Assembly (NCBI RefSeq): GCF_014930365.1
Contig: NZ_JABXWI010000001.1
Location: 631,958-695,957 of the forward strand
Direction: 5' to 3'
Length of the DNA: 64,000 nucleotides
Source: Streptomyces caniscabiei
GTDB taxonomy: Bacteria; Actinomycetota; Actinomycetes; Streptomycetales; Streptomycetaceae
Shown: piece after piece, positions 1 through 9,186 of the stretch
How positions within the stretch are numbered: position 1 is the first letter of the stretch
Layout of the letters: each line of letters opens with the position of its first letter
Notes under the pieces: model-generated
What the model was told of the DNA's origin: nothing
The model's input: only the letters and a program-made list of their open reading frames with translations
Databases searched by the model: none
Position numbers and translations under genes: made by a program

Positions 1-1544
1 TTGGTGAGGGCGACGTAGACCTTGCCGGTGACCGGGTTGGGCTCGATGTCCTCGGGCCGGTCCATCTTGGTGGCGCCGACCTTGTCACCGGCGAGCCGGG
101 TGAAGACGAAGACCTCGTCGGCGGTCATGCCGTCCACGTGGGAGACGGCGCCCTCGGCGGTGGCGGTGGCCAGCGGGATCCACTCGCCGCTGCCGTCGAA
201 CTCGCCGTCGGCCGGCAGCTTGCCCGTGCCGTCGATCTCGATGGCGGGGGAGTCGCCGGTCAGCTTGGCGACGTAGAGGGTGCCCTCGTCCAGCAGCGAC
301 AGGTTGTGCTCGCGCACCGCGCGGCTCGACCCCTTGCGCATCCGCTTGCTGCTGACGAACTTGTAGAAGTAGTCGAAACGCTCGTCGTCGCCGGAGTAGA
401 CGACTGGACGGCCGTCGGCGGTGAGCCGGATGGTGGCGGCCTCGTGCTTGAACCGTCCGAGGGCGGTGTGCTTGCGCGGCGTGGACGTCGGGTCGTACGG
501 ATCGAACTCCACCACATACCCGAAGCGGTGCACCTCGTTCGGCTCCTGGGCGACGTCGAACCGCTTGTCGAACCGCTCCCACTTGCGCTCGCTGGCGCCG
601 GTGCCGATGCCGTACCGCTTGTCGGTGGGCCGGTTGCTGTTGGCGAAGTACTGGTTGAAGTTCTCCTCGCCGTGCAGCGTGGTGCCCCAGGGGGTGGTGC
701 CGCCGGAGCAGTTGTTGAGGGTGCCGAGGACCTTGCGGCCGGTCGGGTCGGCGGAGGTCCTGAGCAGGTCGGATCCGGCGGCGGGGCCGGTGAGCCGGAA
801 CTCGGTCGTCGCCGTGACCCGGCGGTTGAGGTGGTGGCGGGGCACGGCGGTGAGCTTGCCGGTGCGCCGGTCCTCCTCGACCACGACGGCGGACAGGCCG
901 TGGGCGGCCCAGGCGACCTCGACCTGGTCGCGGGTCGGGTTCGCGGCGTCGTAGCCGCGGAACATGAGCACCTCGTCGGTGTACTCGTGGTTCGCGACGA
1001 GGAGCTGCCGGCCACGCTCGCCCGGGAGCGGGAGCAGCGCGAGGAAGTCGTTGTTGTAGCCGAACTGGCCGGCCTGCGCCTTGCCCGTCTGGTTCTCCGG
1101 GTCGAAGGCGGGGGCGCCGCGCAGGATCGGCTCGCCCCAGCGGATGACGACGTTCTGCCTGTACCCGTCGGGGACGGTCACCTTGTCGGCGGTGTTCGGC
1201 GCGACGGAGGTGTACCGCAGACCGCGGGCGGCCTTGGGCCGGGCCTTGGACGCCGCGGCTCCGGCGGTCTCGGCGGACCCCGCGGCGTCCGCCGGGGTGG
1301 CCGCGGCGGCGGGTCCGGCGGTGCCGAGCGAGACGGCCGAGCCGGCCGCGCCCGCCACGGAGACGACGGCGGCGGCCCTCATCACCGAGCGACGGCTGAG
1401 CGCGCCCGCGATGACGTCGCCCACGTATTCGTTGGTGCTGGTGTTCGGCACCTCGTGGAAGCAGGCGTCGCCACAGCGGAACCGACAGGTCAGGGCGGAA
1501 CGGCCGCCGGGATGCGAGCCGATCATGGGCAGCAGCTTGCGCAC
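1..1544 (-). CDS. PhoX-type (DUF839) secreted alkaline phosphatase, 3' end cut by window
   Basis: The reverse-strand protein runs off the left edge, so its C-terminus is missing. The GTG at 1544 follows a GAGGAG Shine-Dalgarno; an in-frame ATG lies at 1526. A twin-arginine motif (SRRSVM, residues 50-55) precedes a hydrophobic stretch, so Tat export is likely, although the motif comes after an unusually long N-terminal extension rich in Cys and charged residues. The body contains segments typical of the PhoX/DUF839 beta-propeller family, such as VANHEYTDE, NNCSGGTTPWGT, GYVVEFDPYDP and DRPEDIEPNPVTG. Family members are calcium/iron-dependent phosphomonoesterases that release phosphate outside the cell. 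Substrate and metal use are inferred from the family. Confidence 0.88.
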   Translation of the reverse strand, partial: MRKLLPMIGSHPGGRSALTCRFRCGDACFHEVPNTSTNEYVGDVIAGALSRRSVMRAAAVVSVAGAAGSAVSLGTAGPAAAATPADAAGSAETAGAAASKARPKAARGLRYTSVAPNTADKVTVPDGYRQNVVIRWGEPILRGAPAFDPENQTGKAQAGQFGYNNDFLALLPLPGERGRQLLVANHEYTDEVLMFRGYDAANPTRDQVEVAWAAHGLSAVVVEEDRRTGKLTAVPRHHLNRRVTATTEFRLTGPAAGSDLLRTSADPTGRKVLGTLNNCSGGTTPWGTTLHGEENFNQYFANSNRPTDKRYGIGTGASERKWERFDKRFDVAQEPNEVHRFGYVVEFDPYDPTSTPRKHTALGRFKHEAATIRLTADGRPVVYSGDDERFDYFYKFVSSKRMRKGSSRAVREHNLSLLDEGTLYVAKLTGDSPAIEIDGTGKLPADGEFDGSGEWIPLATATAEGAVSHVDGMTADEVFVFTRLAGDKVGATKMDRPEDIEPNPVTGKVYVALT

Positions 1545-1796
1545 AGCGCGCTCCTCGATGCTCTTATGTGCCTTTTGGTGTGAGCGCGACGCTAGGGGGG
1601 CGTGTGTTCGAGCACGGGGACACGAGGTGAACGGGGAGTGAACCTGCGGCAGTTGGGGCGGTGTTGACAGCGCGAGGTGGCGGGGATAGTGAAAGGCCCC
1701 CGCCCCACCCCAAGATCGCCACGCCCGGCCGCTAACCTTACGTGTCCGTCCTGGCCAGGGATTGACGGGCTACAACTCACCCGAAGGGTTGCGCAC

Positions 1797-3884
1797 ATGG
1801 GCATTCTCTCTCTCCTCCGGAATGCGTTCAGCCGCTCACGCAAGGGGCGCGACACGGTTCCTTCGCAGGAGGCGGAGCGGGATTCCGCCCCGGAGGACAC
1901 CTCCGCGGCGACGGCCGAGGCGGCCGCGCCGCGGCAGGCCGCCGAGCCGAGGGTCCCGGCCCCGGCGACCGAGCCCGCGGCCTCCTCCGTGGCCGACGAG
2001 CTCGTCTCGGCGGCCTTCGACAACGTGACGGTCCCGAAGCCGCGGGGGGCGGAAACGCCCGAGAGAGAGCCGGAGCCGGTGGCTACGCCGGAGCCTGCGG
2101 CTTCGCCGGAGCCGGTGACTGAGGCGGCGCCGAAGGCTGAGGTGGTGGCTGAGGCTGAGGTGACGCCGGTCGGCGAGGAGAAGGCCGAGGCCGAGGTGCC
2201 TGCGGCGGCGGAGGCCGAGGTGCCCGCCAAGGCGGAGACCGAGGTGGAGCCGTCGGTGGCCGAGGCCGAGACGGAGACGTCGGTGGCCGAGGCCGAGACG
2301 GTCGCCGAGGCCGGGGAGAGTGGGGCGGCCGAGGAGAAGGCCGCCGACAAGGCCGAGCCGAAGGCGGTCGCCGAGACTGCCGATGAGGTCGAGGCTGCGG
2401 CGCCGGTCGCCGAGGCGGAGCCGGAGACGAAGACTGTCGTCGAGGACGCCGCTGCCGCCGAGACCGAGCGCGAGGTGGTGGCTGAGGCCGACGACGCGAA
2501 GGGTGCCGCCGCCGAGAAGGCTGCCGCGCCGGTCGTCGAAGCCGAGGCGGAGCCGGTGGTCGAGGCCGAGCCGGAGGCGGACGCCGAGCCGGCCGCGACC
2601 CCTGAGCCGGAGCCCGCCGCCGAGGCCGAGCCCGCCGAGGTTGCCGCCGCTGAGGCGGAGCCGAAGGCTGCGGAGTCCGTGACCGCCGAGGAGCCGAAGG
2701 CTGCGGCTGAGCCCGCGCCCGAACTCGAGGCCGAGGCCGCTCCCGAGCCCGAGGCCGCGCCCGAACCCGAGGCTGAGCCCGCGCCCGAACCCGAGGCCGA
2801 GGCCGCTCCCGAGCCCGAGGCCGCCCCGGCCCCGACGGCTGAGGCCACCCCGGAACCGGCCGTCGCCGCCGAGCCGGAAACCGCTCCCGAACCGGAGGCC
2901 GCCACCGAACCGGCCGCGACTCCCGAGCCGGAAGCCACCCAGGAGCCGGAAGCCACCCCGGAGCCGCAGACCACCCCCGAACCGGTCGCCGACGAACCCA
3001 CCACCACCCCCGAACCGGTCGCCGTCGAGCCCACCGAGCCCTCCGCGACCCCGGACCTGGTCGTCGTGGCCGACGCGGCCGCCCCCGGAGCGAAACCCGA
3101 ACCCACCACCACCCCCGAAGCCGCGGTCGCCGACGGTGAAGGTGCCCCACAGGTGGCACCCGCGGCCGACGACGAAAGCCGCACGGGTGGTGCGGGTGGG
3201 AAAACGGGCGGGGCCGACGGCGCAGCCGAGGCCGTGCCCTCCGCCACCATCCCCGGAGGGCTCCGCACCGCATACGCCGCCGCCCACGACGTACTCGCCA
3301 AGCAGAACCTCACCTCCGCCCGCGCCAAGGTGTACCTCGTCCTCGACAGGTCCGCCTCGATGCGCGGCTACTACAAGGACGGCTCCGCCCAGGCCCTCGG
3401 CGAGCAGACCCTCGCCCTCGCCGCCCACCTCGACCCCGAGCAGCCCCCCACCGTCCCCGTCGTCTTCTTCTCGACGGAACTGGACGGCACCGGCGAGCTC
3501 ACCCTCGACGTGTACGAGAACAAGGTCGACGACCTGCACGCCGGCTGCGGCCGCATGGGCCGTACCAGCTACCACGTGGCCGTCGAGGAGGTCCTCGCCC
3601 AGCACCAGAAGGCGGCCCCCGGCACCCCCGCCCTCGTCGTCTTCCAGACCGACGGCGCCCCGGACGCCAAGACCCCGGCGAACCAGGCGCTCGCGGACGC
3701 CGCGAAGAACCACCCGGCCGTCCACTTCGCGTTCGTCGCGTTCGGCGACCCGGAGAACAAGGCCTTCGACTACCTCCGCAAGCTGAAGACCGACAACACG
3801 TCCCACTTCCTGGCGGGCGAGACCCCGCGCGAGCTGACGGACGCCGAGGTCTACGAGGGAATCCTGGCCACCTGGCGCCCGTAA
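1797..3884 (+). CDS. vWA (TerF-type) protein with a very long Ala/Glu/Pro-rich region
   Basis: The protein has 695 residues. The ATG at 1797 follows GAAGGG at a normal distance. Residues 1-20 are basic (LLRNAFSRSRKG). About residues 25-480 are a low-complexity tract of Ala, Glu, Pro and Val with short AEAE and PEPE repeats, probably disordered and strongly acidic. From about 490 to the end comes a von Willebrand factor A domain with the metal-binding DxSxS motif DRSAS (517-521) and FQTDGAPD later. This vWA type is shared with TerF/tellurite-resistance-associated proteins. It stands alone, with no ter genes nearby. The function is unknown; a metal-dependent protein-binding module on a long acidic arm is what can be seen. 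Confidence 0.85.
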   Translation: MGILSLLRNAFSRSRKGRDTVPSQEAERDSAPEDTSAATAEAAAPRQAAEPRVPAPATEPAASSVADELVSAAFDNVTVPKPRGAETPEREPEPVATPEPAASPEPVTEAAPKAEVVAEAEVTPVGEEKAEAEVPAAAEAEVPAKAETEVEPSVAEAETETSVAEAETVAEAGESGAAEEKAADKAEPKAVAETADEVEAAAPVAEAEPETKTVVEDAAAAETEREVVAEADDAKGAAAEKAAAPVVEAEAEPVVEAEPEADAEPAATPEPEPAAEAEPAEVAAAEAEPKAAESVTAEEPKAAAEPAPELEAEAAPEPEAAPEPEAEPAPEPEAEAAPEPEAAPAPTAEATPEPAVAAEPETAPEPEAATEPAATPEPEATQEPEATPEPQTTPEPVADEPTTTPEPVAVEPTEPSATPDLVVVADAAAPGAKPEPTTTPEAAVADGEGAPQVAPAADDESRTGGAGGKTGGADGAAEAVPSATIPGGLRTAYAAAHDVLAKQNLTSARAKVYLVLDRSASMRGYYKDGSAQALGEQTLALAAHLDPEQPPTVPVVFFSTELDGTGELTLDVYENKVDDLHAGCGRMGRTSYHVAVEEVLAQHQKAAPGTPALVVFQTDGAPDAKTPANQALADAAKNHPAVHFAFVAFGDPENKAFDYLRKLKTDNTSHFLAGETPRELTDAEVYEGILATWRP

Positions 3885-3937
3885 CCCCGGCGCCCGTAAC
3901 CCCGGCACCCGGGGCGCCCGCCCCGCACAGCTCACCC

Positions 3938-3981
3938 GTGCCGCCCGCCTCCCACCCGTCAAAACGGGAGGCGGGCGGCAC
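3938..3981. terminator. perfect 16-bp hairpin after the vWA gene
   Basis: The arms at 3938-3953 and 3966-3981 are perfect inverted repeats, 16 of 16 bases, nearly all G and C, with a 12-nt loop that can itself form a CCCGT/ACGGG alternative pairing. No T-run follows, which is usual for GC-rich actinomycete terminators. It separates the vWA gene from metG. Confidence 0.75.
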
Positions 3982-4040
3982 ACCCATGTCGGCTAGGATT
4001 TCAAGACTCACGAATACGACCGACCTGGGAGCATCCCCCG

Positions 4041-5771
4041 ATGGCTCGACACCTCATCACCAGCGCCCTTCCGTACATCAACGGGATCAAGCACCTGGGC
4101 AACATGGTGGGGTCCATGCTCCCGGCGGACGTGTACTCCCGTTACCTGCGCCAGCGCGGCCACGACGTGCTGTACATCTGCGCGACGGACGAGCACGGCA
4201 CCCCCGCCGAGCTGGCCGCGAAGGAGCGGGGCCTCCCGGTCGACGAGTTCTGCGCCCAGGCGCACGACGCGCAGAAGGCGGTCTACGACGGCTTCGCGCT
4301 GGCCTTCGACTACTTCGGCCGGAGTTCCTCCCCGCAGAACGTCGAGATCACCCAGCACTTCGCCCGCCGCCTGAAGGAGAACGGGTTCATCGAGGAGCGG
4401 GCGATCCGCCAGGTGTACTCCCCGACCGACGGCCGCTTCCTCCCGGACCGCTATGTCGAGGGCACCTGCCCGCACTGCGGCTACGACAAGGCCCGCGGCG
4501 ACCAGTGCGAGAACTGCACCCGCGTCCTGGACCCGACCGACCTGATCGACCCGCGCAGCGCCATCTCCGGCTCCACCGACCTGGAGGTCCGCGAGACCAA
4601 GCACCTCTTCCTCCTGCAGTCCAAGCTGCAGCACGAGGTCGAGGCGTGGGTCGCGGCGCACGAGGAGGAGTGGCCGCACCTGTCGTCCTCCATCGCCCGC
4701 AAGTGGCTGAACGAGGGCCTGCACGACCGCGCCATCACCCGTGACCTGGACTGGGGCGTCCCCGTCCCGGCCGACACCTGGCCGGAGCTGGCGGCGGAGG
4801 GCAAGGTCTTCTACGTCTGGTTCGACGCCCCGATCGAGTACATCGGCGCGACGAAGGAGTGGTCGGACGCCGCCCCGGACGGCGAGACCCGCGACTGGAA
4901 GTCCTGGTGGTACGAGGCCGACGCCGGCGACGACCCCGTGCGCTACACGCAGTTCATGGCCAAGGACAACGTCCCCTTCCACACCGTGATGTTCCCGGCC
5001 ACCGAGCTGGGCATCCGCGAGCCGTGGAAGAAGGTCGACTACGTGAAGGCCTTCAACTGGCTGACGTACTACGGCGGGAAGTTCTCCACGAGCCAGAAGC
5101 GCGGCGTCTTCACCGACCAGGCTCTCGACATCCTGCCCGCCGACTACTGGCGGTACTTCCTCATCGCCAACGCCCCCGAGTCGGACGACTCGTCCTTCAC
5201 CTGGGAGCACTTCACAGCCACGGTCAACAAGGACCTCGCCGACACCCTCGGCAACTTCGTCAACCGCGTGCTGTCCTTCTCGAAGAAGCGGTTCGGCGAG
5301 GAGGTCCCGGCGGGCAGCGCGCACGGTGAGACGGAGGCGAAGCTGGGCGAGCAGATCGCCGAGCTGCTCGCCGAGTACGAGGGCCACATGGAGTCCCTCC
5401 AGTTCCGCAAGGCGGCGGCGGCCCTGCGCGCCCTGTGGTCGGCGGGCAACTCCTACCTGGAGGAGAAGGCCCCCTGGCTGGAGATCAAGACCGACCAGGA
5501 GGCCGCGGCCCTCACGCTCCGCACCGCCATGAACCTCATCCACCTCTACTCGGTGGTCTCCGAGCCCTTCATCCCTGCGTCCTCGGCCGCGATGCGCGCC
5601 GCGTTCACCCTCAAGGACGACACGGCGACCTGGGTCTCGCAGACCGAGGCCAAGTCCCTGGACTCCGTCCCCGCCGGCACCCCCTTCACGGTCCCCCCGG
5701 TCCTCTTCGCCAAGCTGACGGACGACGACCTGGAGACCTACAAGGAGCGCTTCGGCGGCGAACCGGCGTAA
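4041..5771 (+). CDS. metG: methionyl-tRNA synthetase
   Basis: This cytoplasmic enzyme charges tRNA-Met, including initiator tRNA, with methionine. It has 576 residues. The class I signature 1 is [13 protein letters not shown] with HLGN at 18-21; the KMSKS-equivalent loop is KFSTS at 347-351. A Cys-rich zinc knuckle ([17 protein letters not shown], around 142-158) marks the E. coli-type enzyme. The chain ends after the anticodon-binding helical domain without the C-terminal tRNA-binding extension found in longer versions. The ATG at 4041 follows TGGGAG. Many workers use the name metS for the actinomycete gene. The gene is a single unit after a strong terminator. Confidence 0.97.
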   Translation: MARHLITSALPYINGIKHLGNMVGSMLPADVYSRYLRQRGHDVLYICATDEHGTPAELAAKERGLPVDEFCAQAHDAQKAVYDGFALAFDYFGRSSSPQNVEITQHFARRLKENGFIEERAIRQVYSPTDGRFLPDRYVEGTCPHCGYDKARGDQCENCTRVLDPTDLIDPRSAISGSTDLEVRETKHLFLLQSKLQHEVEAWVAAHEEEWPHLSSSIARKWLNEGLHDRAITRDLDWGVPVPADTWPELAAEGKVFYVWFDAPIEYIGATKEWSDAAPDGETRDWKSWWYEADAGDDPVRYTQFMAKDNVPFHTVMFPATELGIREPWKKVDYVKAFNWLTYYGGKFSTSQKRGVFTDQALDILPADYWRYFLIANAPESDDSSFTWEHFTATVNKDLADTLGNFVNRVLSFSKKRFGEEVPAGSAHGETEAKLGEQIAELLAEYEGHMESLQFRKAAAALRALWSAGNSYLEEKAPWLEIKTDQEAAALTLRTAMNLIHLYSVVSEPFIPASSAAMRAAFTLKDDTATWVSQTEAKSLDSVPAGTPFTVPPVLFAKLTDDDLETYKERFGGEPA

Positions 5772-5830
5772 CGCATACGCTCCCTCGCGAGGAAGCAACC
5801 CCGTATGTCCGGATGTGCGTCTGTGTGTGC

Positions 5831-6196
5831 ATGGCACTGTTCGGAAACGCGCACACGGTCGATCCCGGCAAGGCCCAGCAGGACTACGGACGTCTGCTGG
5901 GTCACGGGGAGCAGGTTCACGCGGCGTTCCTGCTGATCCGCGACACCATCCTGTTCACCGACCGCCGGCTGATCCTGATCGACAAGCAGGGGATCACCGG
6001 CAAGAAGGTGGAGTACCACTCCGTCCCGTACCGCAGCATCACGCACTTCGCGGTCGAGACGGCTGGCCACTTCGACCTCGACGCCGAACTGAAGATCTGG
6101 CTCTCCGGCTCCCACGAACCGATCGAGAAGACGTTCACCAAGGGCGTGGACATCTACGAGGTCCAGGCGATCCTCACGCAGTTCGTCGCCCGGTAG
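5831..6196 (+). CDS. bacterial PH-domain protein
   Basis: The protein has 121 residues and no signal peptide or membrane segment. The sequence matches the bacterial pleckstrin-homology family formerly called DUF1696: a beta-rich core with RDTILFTDRRLILIDKQG, KKVEYHSVPYRSITHFAVETAG and FDLDAELKIWLSG, and a C-terminal helix (VYEVQAILTQFVA-like). The ATG at 5831 was chosen because the conserved family begins with LFGNAHTVDP right after it. Members are small oligomeric cytoplasmic proteins of unknown ligand. It lies 59 bp after metG on the same strand and may be read through from it. Confidence 0.85.
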   Translation: MALFGNAHTVDPGKAQQDYGRLLGHGEQVHAAFLLIRDTILFTDRRLILIDKQGITGKKVEYHSVPYRSITHFAVETAGHFDLDAELKIWLSGSHEPIEKTFTKGVDIYEVQAILTQFVAR

Positions 6197-6367
6197 ACGC
6201 ACGCGGTCCCCGGGAAGAGCAAATGGACCGCGGTGGCCGGATACCGCGCGCCCCGCGGCTGTCACGAGTGTCATGGCTGTGTTCCAGTGCCGGTGCAGGA
6301 GGTGCCTGTCGCTGCCGGACCCCCCATATGCTCCGCGCACTGACGTCCAGTTGGGGGAACACACATC

Positions 6368-7189
6368 ATGCGCACCAGACCCCGGCCCGCCCTGCGGGCC
6401 ACCCTCGCCCTGGTGGTCGGCGCACTGCTGACCACGCTCGCCGTCGCACCGTCGGCCTCAGCCGACGGCCACGACCTGGCCCCGCCCGTGATCCTGAGCG
6501 TCGCCGTCAACCACGGCCGGCCCCTCGTGCTCGGGCCGAAGCAGTCACTGACCTTCCAGGCGACCGTCACCGCACGGGCGGACACCGGCATCCACCGCAA
6601 CGGCGTCGAGATCCACCTCCGCGGCCCCTCGGGTGCGGGAGGTTCCCAGGGGCTGAGCGGGCTGAACGACCCGGCGCCCGGCTGCTCGCCCACCAGCGCG
6701 ACCACCGCGGTGTGCACCGAGTGGTTCCGCATCGACACCGGGAGCGCCGAGGTGACCAACAGCTGGGCGGGCGACTGGCAGATATGGGCCCTGGTGGCCG
6801 GCAACAACCTCGACGAGGACCCGGGCAGCAGCATCACCACCGCGACGTTCCCGAACGTGATGAAGCTGCAGCGCAGGTCCAAGCTCACCTTCGCCGCCAC
6901 CCCCAACCCCCTGCCCGCCGGCCGCAACCTCGGACTCCTCGGCCGGCTCACGGTGGCGGACTGGGAGACCGACGAGTACGCCGGTCGCATCAACCAGCCC
7001 GTCGAGCTGGAGTTCTGCGCCACGCCCTGCCGCGCCGTGGAACCGGTACGGTCCCTGACCACCGGAGTGTCCGGGTTCACCGGCACCACCTACCCGGCCA
7101 CCCGGGACGGCTCCTGGTGGCTGCGCCACCGCGGCAACACCCAGTTCTCCGCCACCTACTCACCCGGCGCCCTGGTCGACGTCGTGTGA
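6368..7189 (+). CDS. secreted protein of unknown function
   Basis: The protein has 273 residues. The ATG at 6368 is preceded by GGGGGAA. A clear Sec signal peptide covers about residues 1-34 (basic start, LALVVGALLTTLAVA core, cleavage near SASA-DG). The mature part is rich in short beta-like segments and has two Cys pairs (GCSPTSATTAVCTEW and FCATPCRAV), consistent with disulfide-bonded immunoglobulin-like domains outside the cell. The phrase KLTFAATPNPLPAGRNLGLLGRL resembles repeats of bacterial Ig-like domains seen in Streptomyces secreted proteins. I do not recognise the family. It is transcribed alone and is followed by degraded sequence. Confidence 0.75.
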   Translation: MRTRPRPALRATLALVVGALLTTLAVAPSASADGHDLAPPVILSVAVNHGRPLVLGPKQSLTFQATVTARADTGIHRNGVEIHLRGPSGAGGSQGLSGLNDPAPGCSPTSATTAVCTEWFRIDTGSAEVTNSWAGDWQIWALVAGNNLDEDPGSSITTATFPNVMKLQRRSKLTFAATPNPLPAGRNLGLLGRLTVADWETDEYAGRINQPVELEFCATPCRAVEPVRSLTTGVSGFTGTTYPATRDGSWWLRHRGNTQFSATYSPGALVDVV

Positions 7190-7371
7190 CCGCCCGCCCG
7201 TACCCGGACATGCGAAGCCGCGGGGCCCGCCGCCGCGCCGCCGCCCGAAAGCTCTTCCGAGAACTTCGACGACGGCACGCTCTCCCCCGAGCCGGACGCC
7301 CTGTTCTGAGCCACGCCGACGCGCCCCGCGTTCCAGTGACAACCAGGCACGGAGGGCGTGCAGTTGCGAGG

Positions 7372-7497
7372 TCAGCTGTCCGACGCATACTCCACGAACT
7401 CCGCCCACGCGTCCGGCGCAAGCGCGAGTTGAGGGCCGCATTGGTTCTTGGAGTCGCGGACGTGCACTACGCCGAGCCCGGTGGCAACCTCGACGGC
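7372..7497 (-). pseudogene. C-terminal remnant of a DUF397 protein
   Basis: The minus strand reads VEVATGLGVVHVRDSKN followed by QCGPQLALAPDAWAEFVEYASDS and a stop at 7372. This matches the C-terminal half of DUF397 proteins, which usually read NCVEVA...VRDSK...GP.L.F....W..F. The expected N-terminal part (a W.KSSYS-type motif) is absent upstream, where the reading frame continues into sequence that looks like a different gene on the other strand. DUF397 proteins normally sit beside an XRE-type regulator and act as its small partner; no such regulator is next to it. It is called a remnant because about half the domain is missing. Confidence 0.6.
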
Positions 7498-7780
7498 TGT
7501 ACCCGCGCAACGCGCCGCTCTCCCTGCTGGCCCGCGGCACCTGGCTGCCGTACGGGGACCTCTACCACTTCGCGCACCCAGCGCACCCCGCCGTGCGCTG
7601 GAACTACCTGCCCGCGCTGGAGAGATCCCTGCACGGCCCCAGCTGCCGGCCGCACGCGCTGCTGCTGGGCGAGTCCGCCGTACTGCGCCGCCACCGCCGG
7701 GCCCTCGCGTCGGCCGGCGAGGCCCGGTCGTGGCAGCTCGAAACCGGCCCCTCACCGGAGTACGAAAACGTGGGTTCCGG
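7493..7780 (+). pseudogene. unidentified coding fragment
   Basis: The open segment reads RRLYPRNAPLSLLARGTW, then LPYGDLYHFAHPAHPAVRWN, then YLPALERSLHGPSCRPHALL and LGESAVLRRHRRALASAGEA. Codon use is Streptomyces-like, but no start with a ribosome-binding site precedes it and its 5' end abuts the DUF397 remnant. I do not recognise the family. It is probably an internal piece of a larger enzyme left by a deletion. The end is approximate. Confidence 0.35.
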
Positions 7781-7940
7781 TGAGCCTGGCGATCTCCCCC
7801 AAGAAACACGGCGGGGAAAGGAACCCGACCAAGCCCCACCCCTCCCGCCCAGGCCGCAAACTCACTCGCGCGGGTGAACAACATCAACTCAGCTGGATTC
7901 GGGACCGGTTGCCTGCCTTACGCTCAGCGCGGCACCACAC

Positions 7941-7981
7941 ATCGCACCGCATCGCACCGCACACATCGCGTCGCACCGCCT
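7941..7981. repeat. short degenerate tandem repeat (ATCGCACCGC)
   Basis: Two adjacent identical 10-mers at 7941-7950 and 7951-7960 are followed by diverged copies (ACATCGCGTCGCACCGCC) up to about 7981. They lie just upstream of the HTH gene at 8069. They could be a slippage product or a regulator target; nothing distinguishes these. Confidence 0.4.
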
Positions 7982-8068
7982 CACACAACCGCAGACATGC
8001 GACGGCCCCCGCCGGGACGGCAATCCCAGTGCGAGGGCCTGACCACAAAGGAAGACGAAACCTTCCCG

Positions 8069-9067
8069 ATGGATACGCAGAACCCTAGCGCGCCCGCGCA
8101 CGCCCGGTCCCGGATCACGGGCAAAAATCACCCCCGCCGACGCGCCCACGCGCAGCACCACCCCAGCGGCGTCATCCACGACAACTCCCGGCACACCAAC
8201 CGCTTCACGGTGATCGGCAACCATCTCGCCCAGCACCAGGAGCTGTCCGGGCTGGCCATCGGGCTCGGCGTCCACATCCAGTCGCTGCCCACCGGCACCC
8301 CCGTCGACATCAAGACCCTCGCCGCCCGCTTCCCCGAGGGACCGACCCGGATCGCCGCCGCCCTGCGCGAACTGGAGACCCACGGCTACCTGCGCCGCAC
8401 TCGCGTACGCACCGAGAGCGGCCGGATCGTCACCCGCACCGTCTCCTGCAACCAGCCGGGCAAGCCCGGCGACGCGTCCGACGACGGGCACGGGCCCGAG
8501 CCCCACCACGCACCCGAGCCCCCGGTCGAGCGCCCGGCTCAACCCCCGGCCCGCCGGGCAGCCTCCGCCCCGCAGCAGAAACCGGTACGCCGCGCCCTCC
8601 CCGCCGTACCGCAGCCCGCGTACACCTCCCCCACCCTCCTCCAGACCGCCACCGAGGTGCTCGTCGGCCTCCGCCGCCACGACCCCCGCCTGATCCTCTC
8701 CGCCACCGACGCCGAACACCTCGCCCCCGGTGTCGTCGCCTGGCTGGAGCGCGACCTCACCCCCACCGCCGTACGCCATGCCCTGACCAGCGACCTCCCG
8801 GCCGAGCCCCTGCGCCGCCCGGCCGCCCTCCTGGCCCACCGTCTCGCCGAAGGGCTCCCGCCCCTGCCGCCGTTCCGGACCCCCGAGACACCGCCACCGG
8901 TCCTGTACCGCGTCCGCGTCTGCACCGACTGCGACCTCGGCTACCGCGGCCCGGATCCGGAACGTTGCCCGGGGTGCGCGGCGCGGCACGCGGCCTCCAC
9001 CACCCCCGGCGAGAGCCCAGACGCCCCTACCGGCTCGATGCCCGTCAGCGCCCAGGCTCAGCCGTGA
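8069..9067 (+). CDS. winged-helix DNA-binding protein with C-terminal Cys4 knuckle
   Basis: The protein has 332 residues if it starts at the ATG at 8069; the frame is open to 7874, so a longer form cannot be excluded. A GGA-containing site lies somewhat far upstream. Residues about 25-125 form a winged helix-turn-helix: RHTNRFTVIGNHLAQHQELS, VDIKTLAARFPEGPTRIAAALRELETHGYL. A Pro/Ala-rich linker follows, then a helical domain, and near the C-terminus CTDCDLGYRGPDPERCPGC, a likely zinc knuckle. Similar proteins are frequent in Streptomyces genomes, often next to DUF397 genes, fitting the remnant just upstream. The target is unknown. Confidence 0.75.
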   Translation: MDTQNPSAPAHARSRITGKNHPRRRAHAQHHPSGVIHDNSRHTNRFTVIGNHLAQHQELSGLAIGLGVHIQSLPTGTPVDIKTLAARFPEGPTRIAAALRELETHGYLRRTRVRTESGRIVTRTVSCNQPGKPGDASDDGHGPEPHHAPEPPVERPAQPPARRAASAPQQKPVRRALPAVPQPAYTSPTLLQTATEVLVGLRRHDPRLILSATDAEHLAPGVVAWLERDLTPTAVRHALTSDLPAEPLRRPAALLAHRLAEGLPPLPPFRTPETPPPVLYRVRVCTDCDLGYRGPDPERCPGCAARHAASTTPGESPDAPTGSMPVSAQAQP

Positions 9068-9186
9068 ACGGCAACTGCCTACCGTACGCAGGGGACGCCC
9101 CGTGCCCGTGCCCCGCCCGGCCCCCGGTCCGGCTCCACCGTGTGCCCGGCCGGATACTCTGGCCGGGGCACCCTCTGGAGGACACC

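Larger units (their letters stand above)
7190..8068. other. 880-bp stretch of gene debris
   Basis: No intact gene is convincing here. Three coding-like remnants are visible: a plus-strand tail ending in a stop at 7307-7309 with Streptomyces-like codon use (SSENFDDGTLSPEPDALF), a minus-strand DUF397 remnant (7372-7497), and a plus-strand open segment from about 7493 to 7780. The last part, 7920-8000, has short tandem repeats around ATCGCACCGC. The mosaic suggests repeated insertion and deletion next to the metG operon. Confidence 0.55.

Noticed and set aside
138..1583. Plus-strand open frame at the left edge
   Set aside because: It is antisense to the PhoX-type gene and translates to Gly/Val/Ala-rich sequence without motifs.
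4008..5837. Long reverse open frame opposite metG
   Set aside because: It mirrors the metG codons, has Leu/Val/Gly/Arg-rich antisense composition and no domain; metG on the plus strand is unmistakable.
7874..8068. N-terminal extension of the HTH protein
   Set aside because: The 65 extra residues are encoded by the short tandem repeats and debris and have no family resemblance; the ATG at 8069 is preferred, though not certain.
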